Made by a program: the position numbers and the translations under genes. From Nocardioides mangrovicus (GTDB taxonomy: Bacteria > Actinomycetota > Actinomycetes > Propionibacteriales > Nocardioidaceae): a DNA stretch of 64,000 bases. Position 1 is the stretch's first letter. Each line of letters begins with the position of its first letter. The notes beneath the pieces are model-generated. The model worked only from the letters and a program-made list of their open reading frames with translations, searched no databases and was not told where the DNA came from. The stretch spans positions 31,829 to 95,828 of the forward strand of contig NZ_RDBE01000002.1 in the NCBI RefSeq assembly GCF_003674065.1. The letters are read 5' to 3'. Below are positions 34,618-43,705 of this stretch, in pieces.

Positions 34618-35296
34618 CGCAGGCGACCCCGGCCGGCGGGGCCGGTCGTCGCACCACCACGACGGGCACGCCCAGGGCCTCGGCGGCGTCGAGCTTGGCC
34701 ACGGTGTGCCCGCCGCCGGAGTCCTTGGTGACCAGCACGTCGGCCCCGCGCATCGTCGCGGTCTCGCCGGCCAGGTCGTAGGGGCCGCGGCTGGTGAGCA
34801 GCGTCCAGGTCGCCGGCAGGTCCAGGTCGGGCGGGTCGACGACTCGCACCAGGGCGGCCGCCTCGGCCAGCGGTCCGACGAAGGCCGCCAGCGGTTGCCG
34901 GCCCACCGTCAGGAAGGGCCGCGTGCCGACCGAGGCCGCCAGCCGCGCCGCCTCGTGGTGGTCCTCGGCCCAGCGCCAGCCCGTCCGTGGCGTCCAACCG
35001 GGGCGTTGCAGCCGCAGCGACCGCACGCCCACCTCGGCGCACGCGGCGGCGGCGTGGGCCGAGATCGTCGGCGAGAACGGGTGGGTCGCGTCCACCACCG
35101 CGTCGGGCCGCTCCTTGCGCAGGTACGCCGCCAGCCCGGCCGGCCCGCCGAAGCCGCCGATGCGCACGCGCCCCTCGGGCAGCCGGGGCCGGGCGACCCG
35201 CCCGGCCAGCGAGGAGACCGGGTCGAGCCCGGCGGCCACCAGTCGCGTGGCCAGCTGCCGCGCCTCCCCGGTGCCGCCCAGCACCAGTACGCTCAC
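34577..35296 (-). CDS. cobK: Precorrin-6A reductase
   Basis: Encodes 239 residues. The N-terminal Rossmann motif is [37 protein letters not shown] and [10 protein letters not shown] follow, and the second nucleotide-contact region is [31 protein letters not shown]. It reduces precorrin-6A to dihydro-precorrin-6 with NADPH. Its ATG lies 4 bases inside the cobQ end. The C-terminus overlaps cobD by 41 bases on the opposite strand. Confidence 0.94.
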   Translation of the reverse strand: MSVLVLGGTGEARQLATRLVAAGLDPVSSLAGRVARPRLPEGRVRIGGFGGPAGLAAYLRKERPDAVVDATHPFSPTISAHAAAACAEVGVRSLRLQRPGWTPRTGWRWAEDHHEAARLAASVGTRPFLTVGRQPLAAFVGPLAEAAALVRVVDPPDLDLPATWTLLTSRGPYDLAGETATMRGADVLVTKDSGGGHTVAKLDAAEALGVPVVVVRRPAPPAGVACVSDVDAVLRWLRT

Positions 35297-36708
35297 GGTC
35301 CGACCGCCAGCACCGGCAGGTCGGGCACGCCCCGTTCGGCGAGGCCGAGCAGCGCGTCGACGTCGAGGTGCTGCTCCACCAGGTCGGCCAGGAGATCGAG
35401 CCGCCGCTCGCGCGCCGCCGGGAACGACGCCTGAGCGCCGACCCCCAGGGCCGAGCGCAGGAAGGCGTCGCGGGCCGCGTCGTCCTCGAGCGAACCGTGC
35501 ACCATCGTGCCGGTCACCGCGCCCGACACCCGCGTGCCGCTCACCCGGCCGTGGTGGATCTCGTAGCCGGCCGGCTCGTGGGTGCGCAGCACCTTCTCGG
35601 CGGTGAACTCGGTGACCAGATCGAGCAGCCCCAGCCCCTCGATCTGCGCCGGTGCGCCCTCGACGCCCGCGGGGTCGGCGATGGTGCGACCCAGCATCTG
35701 ACAGCCGCCGCAGATGCCGAGCACCGGACGTCCCGCCTCGGCGTGGGCGAGGATCGCCCGGTCGAGCCCGCGCGAGCGCAGCCAGGCCAGGTCGGCGATC
35801 GTGGCGCGGGTGCCCGGCAGCACCACGAGGTCGGCGTCGGAGATGCCGCGCGGGTTGGTGGCGAAGACGACGTCGAGCGAGGGCTCCAGCCCCAGCGCGT
35901 CGACGTCGGTGAAGTTGGAGATCCGCGGCAGCCGGACCACCGCCACCCGCAGCGTGCCGTCGCCGGAGCGGCGCGACTCCAGGTCAAGCGCGTCCTCGGA
36001 GTCCAGCCAGACGTCGGGGTGCCAGGGCAGCACGCCGTAGACCGGGCGTCCGGTCAGCTCGCCCAGCCGGTCGAGCCCGGGCTTCAGCAGCGACTCCTCG
36101 CCCCGGAACTTGTTGACCACGAACCCCGCCACCAGCCGCTGGTCCTCGGGCTCCAGCAGCGCGACCGTGCCGAAGAACGCCGCGAACACCCCGCCGCGGT
36201 CGATGTCGCCGACCACGACGGTGGGCACGTCGCCGTGCCGGGCGAGCCCCAGGTTCACGTAGTCGGAAGCCCGCAGGTTGATCTCGGCCGGGCTGCCGGC
36301 GCCCTCGGCGACCACCAGCTCGAAGCGGCTGCGCAGATCGTCGAAGGCCGCGTACGCCGCCTCGGCCAGGTGGCGCCGACCGGTCACGAAGTCGGTGGCC
36401 GAGACCGATCCGGCGGGCTGCCCCATCAGCACCACGTGGCTGCGCCGGTCGCTGCCGGGCTTGAGCAGCACCGGGTTCATCGCGACCTCGGGCTCGGCCC
36501 TCGCCGCCCGGGCCTGGATCCACTGCGCGCGGCCGATCTCGGCCCCACCAGCCCAGCCGGACGGCACCACCATCGAGTTGTTCGACATGTTCTGCGCCTT
36601 GAACGGCGCCACCGCGATGCCGCGGCGCGACGCCGCCCGGCACAGCCCGGTGGTCACGACCGACTTGCCGGCGTCGGAGGTGGTCCCGGCCACCAGGAGC
36701 GCGCTCAC
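35293..36708 (-). CDS. cobQ: Cobyric acid synthase
   Basis: Encodes 471 residues. The N-terminal ATPase domain has [33 protein letters not shown] and [20 protein letters not shown]. The C-terminal amidotransferase has [12 protein letters not shown] and the nucleophile Cys336 in [12 protein letters not shown], with a His near [11 protein letters not shown]. It amidates the b, d, e and g side chains of adenosylcobyrinate diamide. It is coupled to cobF upstream and cobK downstream by short overlaps. Confidence 0.96.
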   Translation of the reverse strand: MSALLVAGTTSDAGKSVVTTGLCRAASRRGIAVAPFKAQNMSNNSMVVPSGWAGGAEIGRAQWIQARAARAEPEVAMNPVLLKPGSDRRSHVVLMGQPAGSVSATDFVTGRRHLAEAAYAAFDDLRSRFELVVAEGAGSPAEINLRASDYVNLGLARHGDVPTVVVGDIDRGGVFAAFFGTVALLEPEDQRLVAGFVVNKFRGEESLLKPGLDRLGELTGRPVYGVLPWHPDVWLDSEDALDLESRRSGDGTLRVAVVRLPRISNFTDVDALGLEPSLDVVFATNPRGISDADLVVLPGTRATIADLAWLRSRGLDRAILAHAEAGRPVLGICGGCQMLGRTIADPAGVEGAPAQIEGLGLLDLVTEFTAEKVLRTHEPAGYEIHHGRVSGTRVSGAVTGTMVHGSLEDDAARDAFLRSALGVGAQASFPAARERRLDLLADLVEQHLDVDALLGLAERGVPDLPVLAVGP

Positions 36709-37553
36709 CTGCGCACCAGGAACACGTCCATCACCCAGCCCGCACGCTCCTTGGCGCGCACGCGGGCCGACTCGATCTGCGCCAGCACGTCACCCACTCG
36801 TCCGGCCACGAGCTCCTCGGAGGCCGTGCCCAGGTTGGCCCCCCACCAGATCGACCAGTCCGCCATCTCGGCCAGGTCGAGGGTGCGGTTGAGCATGACC
36901 ACGATGTTGTCCTGGCCGGCCTCGACCGCCTCGCGCAGCCGGCGGCCGGTGGTCACGTGCAGCGCCTGGCCGACCTCGTGGAGCACCACACCGTGCCGAG
37001 CGGCCAGCAGCTGGAGGCTGGAGATGCCGGGCACGACGCGCACCTCGAACGCGACGTTCCCGCGCTCGCACACCTGCTCCACCACGCGGATCGTGGAGTC
37101 GTAGAAGGCGGGATCGCCCCACACCAGGAACCCGGCGTCGCCCTCGTGGGTCAGCAGTGCCTGCTCGAACGCCACCGCCCGGGCCTCGTGCCAGGACGCC
37201 ACCACCGCCTCGTACTCGGCCTGCGACGCCGTGCGGTCCGGACGCCGCTCGCGCTCGGGGTCCTCGACCCGCACCACGACCGGCTCGCGGTCGAGGTGGC
37301 GCTCCAGCAGTCGTTCGCGAGCGTTGACCAGCGGGTCAGGCATGCCACCTCGCGGCGACTTGTCGCTGACCACGAAGAAGGCCACCGCCCGCATCGCGGC
37401 CACCGCCTCGAGCGTCACCTGCTCGGGATCGCCGGGGCCGACTCCGATGAGCCAGACGCGGCGAGGGGGTTCCGGGGTGGCCGGGGGGTTTCGAGACGGT
37501 TGCTGCGCAACCTCCTCAACCTCAGGGGTGGGCGGGGCGCCCTCCTCAACCAC
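36705..37553 (-). CDS. cobF: Precorrin-6A synthase (deacetylating) with repeat-derived N-terminal tail
   Basis: Encodes 282 residues from GTG 37553, which overlaps the cobN end by 8 bases. The methylase proper starts near residue 33 (VWLIGVGPGDPEQVTLEA), then GDAGFLVWGDPAFYDSTIRVVEQV, VVPGISSLQLLAARHGVVLHE and NIVVMLNRTLD. It methylates C-1 and removes the C-20 acetyl group. The first ~32 residues (Pro/Glu-rich) are coded by DNA carrying a GGTTTCGAGACGG-type interspersed repeat. No start codon exists closer to the domain in frame, so the tail is probably translated. Confidence 0.92.
   Translation of the reverse strand: MVEEGAPPTPEVEEVAQQPSRNPPATPEPPRRVWLIGVGPGDPEQVTLEAVAAMRAVAFFVVSDKSPRGGMPDPLVNARERLLERHLDREPVVVRVEDPERERRPDRTASQAEYEAVVASWHEARAVAFEQALLTHEGDAGFLVWGDPAFYDSTIRVVEQVCERGNVAFEVRVVPGISSLQLLAARHGVVLHEVGQALHVTTGRRLREAVEAGQDNIVVMLNRTLDLAEMADWSIWWGANLGTASEELVAGRVGDVLAQIESARVRAKERAGWVMDVFLVRR
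37487..37512. repeat. Interspersed repeat copy 1 (GGTTTCGAGACGG family), in cobF 5' end
   Basis: Begins GGTTTCGAGACGGTTGCTGC and ends GCAACC. It matches the reverse strand of 61127-61152 at 23 of 26 positions and shares its first half with 58915-58939. Here it lies within the translated N-terminus of cobF. The neighbouring stretch to 37553 also has CCTCCTCAACC twice (37511-37521 and 37541-37551). Confidence 0.75.
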
Positions 37554-40500
37554 CGTTGCGGTCCTCGAGGTCGCCCTCGGTGTCGAGGTAGACCTGCTGC
37601 ATGGCGGCGAGCGTGTCGGCGTCGGGCTCGGCCCACAAGCCGCGGTCGACGGCCTCGTGGAGCTTCTCGACGATGCCGCGCAGCGCCCAGGGGTTCGACT
37701 TCTTCATGAACTCCTGGTTGGTCTCGTCGAGCACGTACTCCTGCGCGAGCTTCTCGTACATCCAGTCGTGCACCACGCCGGTCGTGGCGTCGAAGCCGAA
37801 CAGGTAGTCCACCGTGGCGGCGAGCTCGAAGGCGCCCTTGTAGCCGTGCCGCTGCATCGCGCCGATCCACCGCGGGTTGACCACGCGGGCGCGGAAGACG
37901 CGGTTGGTCTCCTCCTGCAGCGTCCGGGTGCGCACGGCGTCGGGCGTGGTGGAGTCGCCGACGTAGGCCTGCGGGTCGGCGCCGGTCAGCGCGCGCACGG
38001 TGGCGACCATGCCGCCGTGGTACTGGTAGTAGTCGTCGGAGTCGGCGATGTCGTGCTCGCGGGTGTCGATGTTCTTGGCCGCCACCTTGATGCGCCGGTA
38101 GTTCGAGCGCATGTCGTCGGCCGCGGCGACGCCGTCGAGGTCGCGGCCGTAGGCGAAGCCGCCCCAGGCGGTGTAGACCTCGGCCAGGTCCTGGTCGTCG
38201 CGCCAGCTGCCCGACTCGACCGCCTGCAGGATCCCCGCACCGTACGAGCCCGGCTTGGAGCCGAAGATCCGCGTGGTGGCGCGACGCTGGTCGCCGTGCG
38301 CGGCCAGCTCGGCGCGGGTGTGGGCGCGCACGAAGTTCTGCTCGTCGGGCTCCTCGAGGTCGGCCACCAGCCGCACCGCGTCGTCGAGCATGGCGACCAC
38401 GTGCGGGAAGGCGTCGCGGAAGAACCCCGAGATCCGCACCGTCACGTCGATCCGCGGGCGCCCGAGCTCCTCGAGCGGCACCACGTGCAGCTGCTGCACG
38501 CGGCGCGAGGCCTCGTCCCACTCGGGCCGGACGCCGAGCAGGGCCAGCACCTCGGCGACGTCGTCGCCCGAGGTGCGCATCGCGCTGGTGCCCCACACGC
38601 TCAGCCCCACCGACGCCGGGTAGTCGCCGGTGTCGTCGAGGTAGCGCTGCACCAGCGAGTCGGCCATCGCCTGGCCGGTCTCCCAGGCCAGCCGCGACGG
38701 CACCGCCCGCGGGTCGACGGTGTAGAAGTTGCGGCCGGTGGGCAGCACGTTGACCAGACCGCGCAGCGGCGAGCCCGACGGCCCGGCCGGTACGAAGCCG
38801 CCGTCGAGCGCGTGGAGCACGGCGTCGAGCTCGTCGGTGGTGCGGCCCAGCCGCGGCACCACCTGCTCGGCGGCGAAGGCCAGCACGCGCTGCACCTGCG
38901 GGTCGTCGTGCAGCGTGGTCGCCGCCGCGGGCGACCAGCCGGCCGCCTCCATGCCCTCCACCAGCGCCCGCGCCTGGCGCTCGGCGTCGTCGACGGCCGT
39001 GGCGGCCTCGGCGCCCTCCTTGAGGCCCAGCGCCGCACGCAGCCCCGGCACCGCCGCCTGCTGGCCGCCCCACACCTGGGCCGCGCGCAGGATCGCCAGC
39101 ACCAGGTTGACGCGGGCCTCGCCGTCGGGTGCCTGACCCAGCACGTGCAGCCCGTCGCGGATCTGGGCGTCCTTGATCTCGCACAGCCAGCCGTCGACGT
39201 GGAGGATGAAGTCGTCGAACTCCTCGTCGTCCGGCCGTTCCTCGAGCCCGAGGTCGCGGTGCATCTCCGCGGCGTGCATGAGGGTCCAGATCTCCGCGCG
39301 GACGGCCGGCAGCTTGGCGGGGTCCATGGCCGCGATGTTGGCGTGCTCGTCGAGCAGCTGCTCCAGGCGCGCGATGTCGCCGTAGGTCTCGGCCCGCGCC
39401 ATCGGCGGGATGAGGTGGTCGACGATCGTCGCGTGCGCCCGACGCTTGGCCTGCGCACCCTCGCCGGGGTCGTTGACCAGGAACGGGTAGACCAGCGGCA
39501 GGTTGCCGATGGCCGCATCGGCGCCGCAGGAGGCCGAGAGCGCCGCGTTCTTGCCCGGCAGCCACTCCATCGAGCCGTGCTTGCCCAGGTGCACCACCGC
39601 GTGCGCGCCGAAGCCGCCGGAGTCGGTCGAGCCCTCGATCCAGCGGTAGGCCCCCAGGTAGTGGTGCGACGGCGCCAGGTCGGGGTCGTGGTAGATCGCC
39701 ACCGGGTTCTCGCCGAACCCGCGCGGCGGCTGGATCAGCAGCACCACGTTGCCGGCGCGGATCGTGGCCAGCACCAGCTCCTGGGCCTCGTTGACGAAGA
39801 GCGACCCCGGCGCCTCGCCCCACGCCTCGCGGACGGCGTCGGTCAGCTCGGCGGGCAGCCCCGCGGTCCAGTCGAGGTACTGCTCCCGGGTGATGCGCAC
39901 GTGCGCGTCGGTGAGCTGCGCCTGGGTGAGCCACTCCTCGTCCTGGCCGCCGGCGTCGATGAGGGCGTGGATGAGCGCGTCGCCGGCCTCGGTGTCGTCC
40001 GCAAGGTCCAGGCCCGGGATCTCACCCGGTGCGCCGAGGTCGTAGCCCGCCTCGCGCATCCGGCGCAGCAGTCGGACCGTGGAGACGGGGGTGTCGAGAC
40101 CGACCGCGTTGCCCACGCGGGAGTGCTTGGTGGGGTAGGCGCTGAGCATCAGGGCCACGCGCCGCTCGGCGGGCTGCGTACGCCGCAACCGGGCGTGGGC
40201 CACCGCGATGCCGGCCACGCGTGCGCAGCGCTCGGGGTCGGCCACGTAGCGGGGCAGACCGTCGGCGTCGACCTCCTTGAACGAGAACGGCGCGGTGATG
40301 ATCCGGCCGTCGAACTCGGGGATGGCGATCTGGGTGGCCGAGTCGAGCGGGGTGACTCCGTCGTCGGAGGCCTCCCACTCGGCGCGGCTGCTGGTGAGGC
40401 AGAGCCCTTGCAGCACAGGGATGTCGAGGGCGGCCATGCGCTCGACGTCCCACGCCTCGTCGTCGCCGCCGGCGCTCGCGCCGGCCGGTGTGCTGCCTCC

Positions 40501-41151
40501 CGCGGCGAGCACGGTGACCACCAGCGCGTCGAGGGTGCCGAGCGCGTCGTAGAGGTCGTCGGGGGCCGAGCGCAGCGAGGAGCTGAAGATCGGCCGGCCG
40601 ACCGCCTGGCCGGTGGCGTCGATGGCGTCGGCCAGGGCATGGGCGAAGGCGTCGTTGCCGCTCATCTGGTGCGCCCGGTAGAACAGCACGCCCACGCGAG
40701 GGAGGTCGCCCTCCACCGCGTCACGCTCCGCCCAACCCCAGGCCGGCACCTGGGCCGGCGGCTCGAAGCCCTCGCCGGTGAGCAGGACGGTGTCGGAGAG
40801 GAACGCGTGCAGCTGGGCGAGGTTGCCCGGGCCGCCCTCGGCCAGGTAGCGGTGGGCCTCGGCCGCGATGCCGATGGGCACGCTGGAGAGCTCCATCAGC
40901 TCGGCGCTGGGCTGCTGCTCGCCGCCCAGCACCACCATCGGCTTGCCGGTGGCGCGGATCCGCCGGAAGCCCTCGCACAGGTCCTGCGGCGAGCCGAGGA
41001 TACGACCGACCACGAGGTCGGCGGCCTCGATCGCCTCGGCCATCGACTGGTGCCCGGGGCGGGCGGGGTTGGCGAACAGGTAGTCCGCGCCGCAGGCGCG
41101 GGCGGAGAGCAGGTCGGTGTCGGACGTCGACAACAGCGCGATGCGGGTCAT
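37546..41151 (-). CDS. cobN: Cobaltochelatase large subunit CobN
   Basis: Encodes 1201 residues, within the normal range for CobN/ChlH. The ATG at 41151 has AGGAGG about 8 bases upstream. Family segments include YRAHQMSGNDAFAHAL, VAIYHDPDLAPSHHYLGAYRW, HLGKHGSMEWLPGKNAALS, GLVNVLPTGRNFYTVDPRAVPS and GNAVGLDTPVS. It binds hydrogenobyrinate diamide and cobalt; ATP hydrolysis comes from the ChlI/ChlD-type partner coded at 26388. A cobalamin riboswitch precedes it. cobF, cobQ and cobK follow by overlaps. Confidence 0.97.
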   Translation of the reverse strand: MTRIALLSTSDTDLLSARACGADYLFANPARPGHQSMAEAIEAADLVVGRILGSPQDLCEGFRRIRATGKPMVVLGGEQQPSAELMELSSVPIGIAAEAHRYLAEGGPGNLAQLHAFLSDTVLLTGEGFEPPAQVPAWGWAERDAVEGDLPRVGVLFYRAHQMSGNDAFAHALADAIDATGQAVGRPIFSSSLRSAPDDLYDALGTLDALVVTVLAAGGSTPAGASAGGDDEAWDVERMAALDIPVLQGLCLTSSRAEWEASDDGVTPLDSATQIAIPEFDGRIITAPFSFKEVDADGLPRYVADPERCARVAGIAVAHARLRRTQPAERRVALMLSAYPTKHSRVGNAVGLDTPVSTVRLLRRMREAGYDLGAPGEIPGLDLADDTEAGDALIHALIDAGGQDEEWLTQAQLTDAHVRITREQYLDWTAGLPAELTDAVREAWGEAPGSLFVNEAQELVLATIRAGNVVLLIQPPRGFGENPVAIYHDPDLAPSHHYLGAYRWIEGSTDSGGFGAHAVVHLGKHGSMEWLPGKNAALSASCGADAAIGNLPLVYPFLVNDPGEGAQAKRRAHATIVDHLIPPMARAETYGDIARLEQLLDEHANIAAMDPAKLPAVRAEIWTLMHAAEMHRDLGLEERPDDEEFDDFILHVDGWLCEIKDAQIRDGLHVLGQAPDGEARVNLVLAILRAAQVWGGQQAAVPGLRAALGLKEGAEAATAVDDAERQARALVEGMEAAGWSPAAATTLHDDPQVQRVLAFAAEQVVPRLGRTTDELDAVLHALDGGFVPAGPSGSPLRGLVNVLPTGRNFYTVDPRAVPSRLAWETGQAMADSLVQRYLDDTGDYPASVGLSVWGTSAMRTSGDDVAEVLALLGVRPEWDEASRRVQQLHVVPLEELGRPRIDVTVRISGFFRDAFPHVVAMLDDAVRLVADLEEPDEQNFVRAHTRAELAAHGDQRRATTRIFGSKPGSYGAGILQAVESGSWRDDQDLAEVYTAWGGFAYGRDLDGVAAADDMRSNYRRIKVAAKNIDTREHDIADSDDYYQYHGGMVATVRALTGADPQAYVGDSTTPDAVRTRTLQEETNRVFRARVVNPRWIGAMQRHGYKGAFELAATVDYLFGFDATTGVVHDWMYEKLAQEYVLDETNQEFMKKSNPWALRGIVEKLHEAVDRGLWAEPDADTLAAMQQVYLDTEGDLEDRNGG

Positions 41152-41189
41152 GGGGGTCCTCCTCGGGGTTCGCGCCCCTCGTCGGTGGG

Positions 41190-41312
41190 TGTCGCACGGC
41201 CAGTGTCTGGCTGGGCGCCGACAGTTCCTCGTCGACGCCTCACAGTGGCGGAACCGCCCCGGACTTCAGCGGGTGTGCTGGCACCGGGTTCCTGCACCGT
41301 GCGACCTGTGGC
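41190..41312 (-). promoter_or_regulatory. Cobalamin riboswitch upstream of cobN
   Basis: Read on the minus strand, the aptamer shows GGAACCCGGTGCCAGCAC, then AAGTCCGGGGCGGTTCCGCC, the invariant CCACTGTGA (CACAGTGG on plus at 41241-41248) and CAGCCAGACACTGG (plus 41200-41211 complement). A likely -10, TAGGCT, lies at 41322-41317. It controls cobN-cobF-cobQ-cobK. Its 5' end lies only about 50 bases from that of the divergent cbtB riboswitch. Confidence 0.9.
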
Positions 41313-41359
41313 GATCAGCCTACGGCCGAGGGGCTGCGCCGGTGCGCGGCACGTACTAG

Positions 41360-41465
41360 AGTCCGACCCGACGTCGGAGCGAGGAAGCTGGTGCAACTCC
41401 AGCACGGTCCCGCCACTGTGAGCAGCGCGAGCTGCGAGTCAGGTCATCGGCCGGCGTCGTCCATC
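41360..41465 (+). promoter_or_regulatory. Cobalamin riboswitch upstream of cbtBA
   Basis: The plus-strand core is nearly consensus: GAGGAAGCTGGTGCAACTCC at 41381-41400, AGCACGGTCCCGCCACTGTG at 41401-41420, and GCTGCGAGTCAGGTCAT at 41431-41447. A possible -10, TACTAG, is at 41354-41359. A later inverted repeat, GGGAACGCGAGATTCCC at 41474-41490, lies directly before the GGAGGAG ribosome site of cbtB and looks like the expression-platform stem. It should lower cobalt import when cobalamin is plentiful. Confidence 0.95.
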
Positions 41466-41502
41466 CGCACACAGGGAACGCGAGATTCCCGGAGGAGTTC
41501 AC

Positions 41503-41727
41503 ATGAGCAACGCCGCCGCCCAGACCCACCCCCAGGCCGTCACGGTCCCGGTCGTCACGGCCCAGACCAAGTCGATCGCCATCCTGCTCGCCACCGCGCT
41601 GATCGCCTTCGGCGTCTACTACTTCATCGGCATCGACCAGGGCGCCTGGTCGGTGTTCGGCAAGAGCATGGTCATCCACGAGTTCTTCCACGACGGCCGC
41701 CACTTCCTCGGCTTCCCCTGCCACTGA
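41503..41727 (+). CDS. cbtB: Cobalt transporter subunit CbtB
   Basis: Encodes 74 residues with one membrane helix (SIAILLATALIAFGVYYFIG). The His-rich C-terminus has HEFFHDGRHFLGFPCH, the metal-binding signature of CbtB. It follows a riboswitch and a GGAGGAG ribosome site. It acts with CbtA in cobalt uptake predicted by B12-regulon context. The short length is normal for the family. Confidence 0.95.
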   Translation: MSNAAAQTHPQAVTVPVVTAQTKSIAILLATALIAFGVYYFIGIDQGAWSVFGKSMVIHEFFHDGRHFLGFPCH

Positions 41728-41748
41728 TCACCTGCTGACCTGCAGCTG

Positions 41749-42618
41749 ATGGAGCTCAAGCTCATCGGCCGAGGTGTGCTCGCAGGAGCCCTCGGCGGAC
41801 TACTGGCCTACGTCTTCGCCCGCATCTTCGCCGAACCGGTGATCGGCCAGGCGATCGACTACGAGAGCGGCCGCGACGCCGCTCAGCACAAGCTCGACCT
41901 CGCCCAAGGCCTCCCGGTGGCCCACGAGGGCCACGAGATCTTCACGCGCACGATCCAGGGCTGGGTCGGCATCGGCGCCGGCCTGGTGCTCTTCGGCGCG
42001 GCCATGGGGGCGCTCTTCGCGGTCGCTTATGCCGTGTGCCTGGGCCGCACCGGCCGGGTGCGGCCGCGTCAGCTGGCGCTGCTGGTGGCCGCCGCCGGGT
42101 TCGTGCTGCTCTACCTCGTGCCGTTCGTGAAGTACCCGGCCAACCCGCCGGCCATCGGGCACGAAGAGACCATCCGGGCGCGCAGCGAGCTCTACATCGT
42201 CACCGTGTTCTGCTCGGTGCTCTTCGGCTTCCTGGCCGTCTACGTCGGCCAGAAGCTGGCCGCGAGGTGGGGCAGCTGGCGGGCCACCCTGCTCGCCGGC
42301 GCAGGGTTCGTCGTGCTGATGGCGGTGGTGATGCTCGTGCTGCCCCCGCTGGGTCACCTGCACGACAACGTGGTCGAGTACGGCCGCCACCGCACCGAGA
42401 CGCCGCTGCCACTGCGCGACGGCACCGGCCGGATCGTGTTCCCCGGCTTCAACGCGGACCTGCTCTACCGGTTCCGGCTCTACTCGGTCGGCGCGCAGCT
42501 GATCTTGTGGACCACCATCGGACTGGTGTTCGCGCCCCTGGCCGAGCGGCTGCTTCAGCCCCCGGGCACCGCGTCGAAGACGCAGTCGCCGCAGAGCCCC
42601 GCGCCGGTCACCTCGTAG
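41749..42618 (+). CDS. cbtA: Cobalt transporter subunit CbtA
   Basis: Encodes 289 residues with about six membrane helices. The first segment, RGVLAGALGGLLAYVFARIF, is followed by EPVIGQAIDYESGRDAAQ, a CbtA hallmark. A periplasmic loop carries HEGHEIFTRTIQ, and a later loop LPPLGHLHDNVVEYGRHRT has likely metal-binding histidines. It lies 21 bases after cbtB. Its last 64 bases overlap the convergent FhuF-like gene. Confidence 0.94.
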   Translation: MELKLIGRGVLAGALGGLLAYVFARIFAEPVIGQAIDYESGRDAAQHKLDLAQGLPVAHEGHEIFTRTIQGWVGIGAGLVLFGAAMGALFAVAYAVCLGRTGRVRPRQLALLVAAAGFVLLYLVPFVKYPANPPAIGHEETIRARSELYIVTVFCSVLFGFLAVYVGQKLAARWGSWRATLLAGAGFVVLMAVVMLVLPPLGHLHDNVVEYGRHRTETPLPLRDGTGRIVFPGFNADLLYRFRLYSVGAQLILWTTIGLVFAPLAERLLQPPGTASKTQSPQSPAPVTS

Positions 42619-43139
42619 AACAGGCAGCAGGTCCGGCGTCGGCCGTCGGGGTCGAGCTCGCCCGCATACGGGGGCCGCGCGAGCAGCGCGGCCACCAGCG
42701 GCTCGGCCTCGGGGAGCTCGTGCACTCGAGGCACCGCCCGCAGGCTGGCCGCGGCGTTGGCCCACAGCAGCCGTGGTGCGAGCGGCAGCAGGTCCACTAC
42801 CGGTGCCAGCACCGAGCGCGCGGCGGCGTCGACGTCGTCGACGCTCGGGGCCGCCCGGGTGCGCCACCGACTCATCCCCAGCACCAGCGCGCCGTCGTCG
42901 TCGCGGGCCACCAGGTCCGCGACGTCGACGAGCACGCCGTCGCGGGCGGCCGGCACCAGCAGCACCGACCACAGCCGCGAGGCCACGCCCATCACCACCG
43001 CCGACTGCCCCACCCGCAGCGGCGCGCCGCCGAGCCGCCCGCAGATCCGCTCGGCCAGCCCGCCCGCCACCAGCTCGGGCAGCGGCCGGTAGCGCTCGTC
43101 GGGCTCGCGGTCGAGCGGCCACACCTCCACGGGCGCCAC
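42555..43139 (-). CDS. FhuF-like (2Fe-2S)-binding protein
   Basis: Encodes 194 residues from GTG 43139; another GTG three codons later is possible. The C-terminus has RRTCCLFYEVTGAGLCGDCVF, a CC-x10-C-x2-C ligand set characteristic of ferric-siderophore reductases of the FhuF family. It probably reduces a bound metal complex in the cytosol. No siderophore genes are near. Its position opposite cbtA raises the possibility of a corrinoid or cobalt reductase role, but that is inference. The convergent overlap is 64 bases. Confidence 0.78.
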   Translation of the reverse strand: MAPVEVWPLDREPDERYRPLPELVAGGLAERICGRLGGAPLRVGQSAVVMGVASRLWSVLLVPAARDGVLVDVADLVARDDDGALVLGMSRWRTRAAPSVDDVDAAARSVLAPVVDLLPLAPRLLWANAAASLRAVPRVHELPEAEPLVAALLARPPYAGELDPDGRRRTCCLFYEVTGAGLCGDCVFDAVPGG

Positions 43140-43165
43140 TCTCTCAGGGCGCCGGTGACCTCCGA

Positions 43166-43705
43166 TCAGCGACGCGTGCGCTCGACCTCGCGCCAGTCCA
43201 GGCCGGCCAGGTTGACCACGATCGCCTCCTGGGTGGTGCGGGCGATCACCACCACCGCCTCGTCGGCGGGGTCGGGGTTCTCCTCGCGGTGCGGGACCCA
43301 CGGCGGTACGAAGACGTAGTCGCCCGGGGAGGTCTCGACGTGGGTCTCGACGGGCTGGTCGCCGTCGACCTCGAGGAAGACGAACACCGGGTGGCCCGAG
43401 ACGACGTAGATGGCGGTCTCCGACGCACCGTGGTGGTGGTTGGCCGAGGCCGTCTCCGCGGGCACGTGGGTCTGACCCATCCACAGCGACGAGGAGCCGA
43501 CGGTCTTGCCGCTGATGGCCTCCAGCCGCCGCATGCCGCTGGTCTGGGTGGTGTCGCCGACCAGCCCGGCCGGGGCCACGTGGTGCAGCACCCGGTGGAA
43601 GGGGTCGATGTCGGCCGGCACGAGCACTCCGCTCGCGGTGCGCACCATGCCATCCGGTGTGCCGTCCGGTGTGCCGTCGGTGCCGGCTGGTTGCTCCTGG
43701 TTCAC
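43166..43705 (-). CDS. Cupin domain protein
   Basis: Encodes 179 residues from GTG 43705, coupled to the LysR gene (GTGA). A small DGTPDGTPDG repeat lies at the N-terminus. The cupin motif 1 is ASANHHHGASETAIYVVSG, and motif 2 is SPGDYVFVPPWVPHREENP, giving a plausible metal site of three to four His and one Glu. Cupins of this kind include isomerases and dioxygenases as well as ligand sensors. Co-transcription with the regulator of the organosulfur-type cluster suggests a role there. Confidence 0.8.
   Translation of the reverse strand: MNQEQPAGTDGTPDGTPDGMVRTASGVLVPADIDPFHRVLHHVAPAGLVGDTTQTSGMRRLEAISGKTVGSSSLWMGQTHVPAETASANHHHGASETAIYVVSGHPVFVFLEVDGDQPVETHVETSPGDYVFVPPWVPHREENPDPADEAVVVIARTTQEAIVVNLAGLDWREVERTRR

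Noticed and set aside
37231-41421. A very long open frame on the plus strand opposite cobN
   Set aside because: It is the third-position shadow of a strongly recognised gene in high-GC DNA; its translation is low-complexity His/Val/Arg/Gly-rich, has no family motifs, and runs through a riboswitch.
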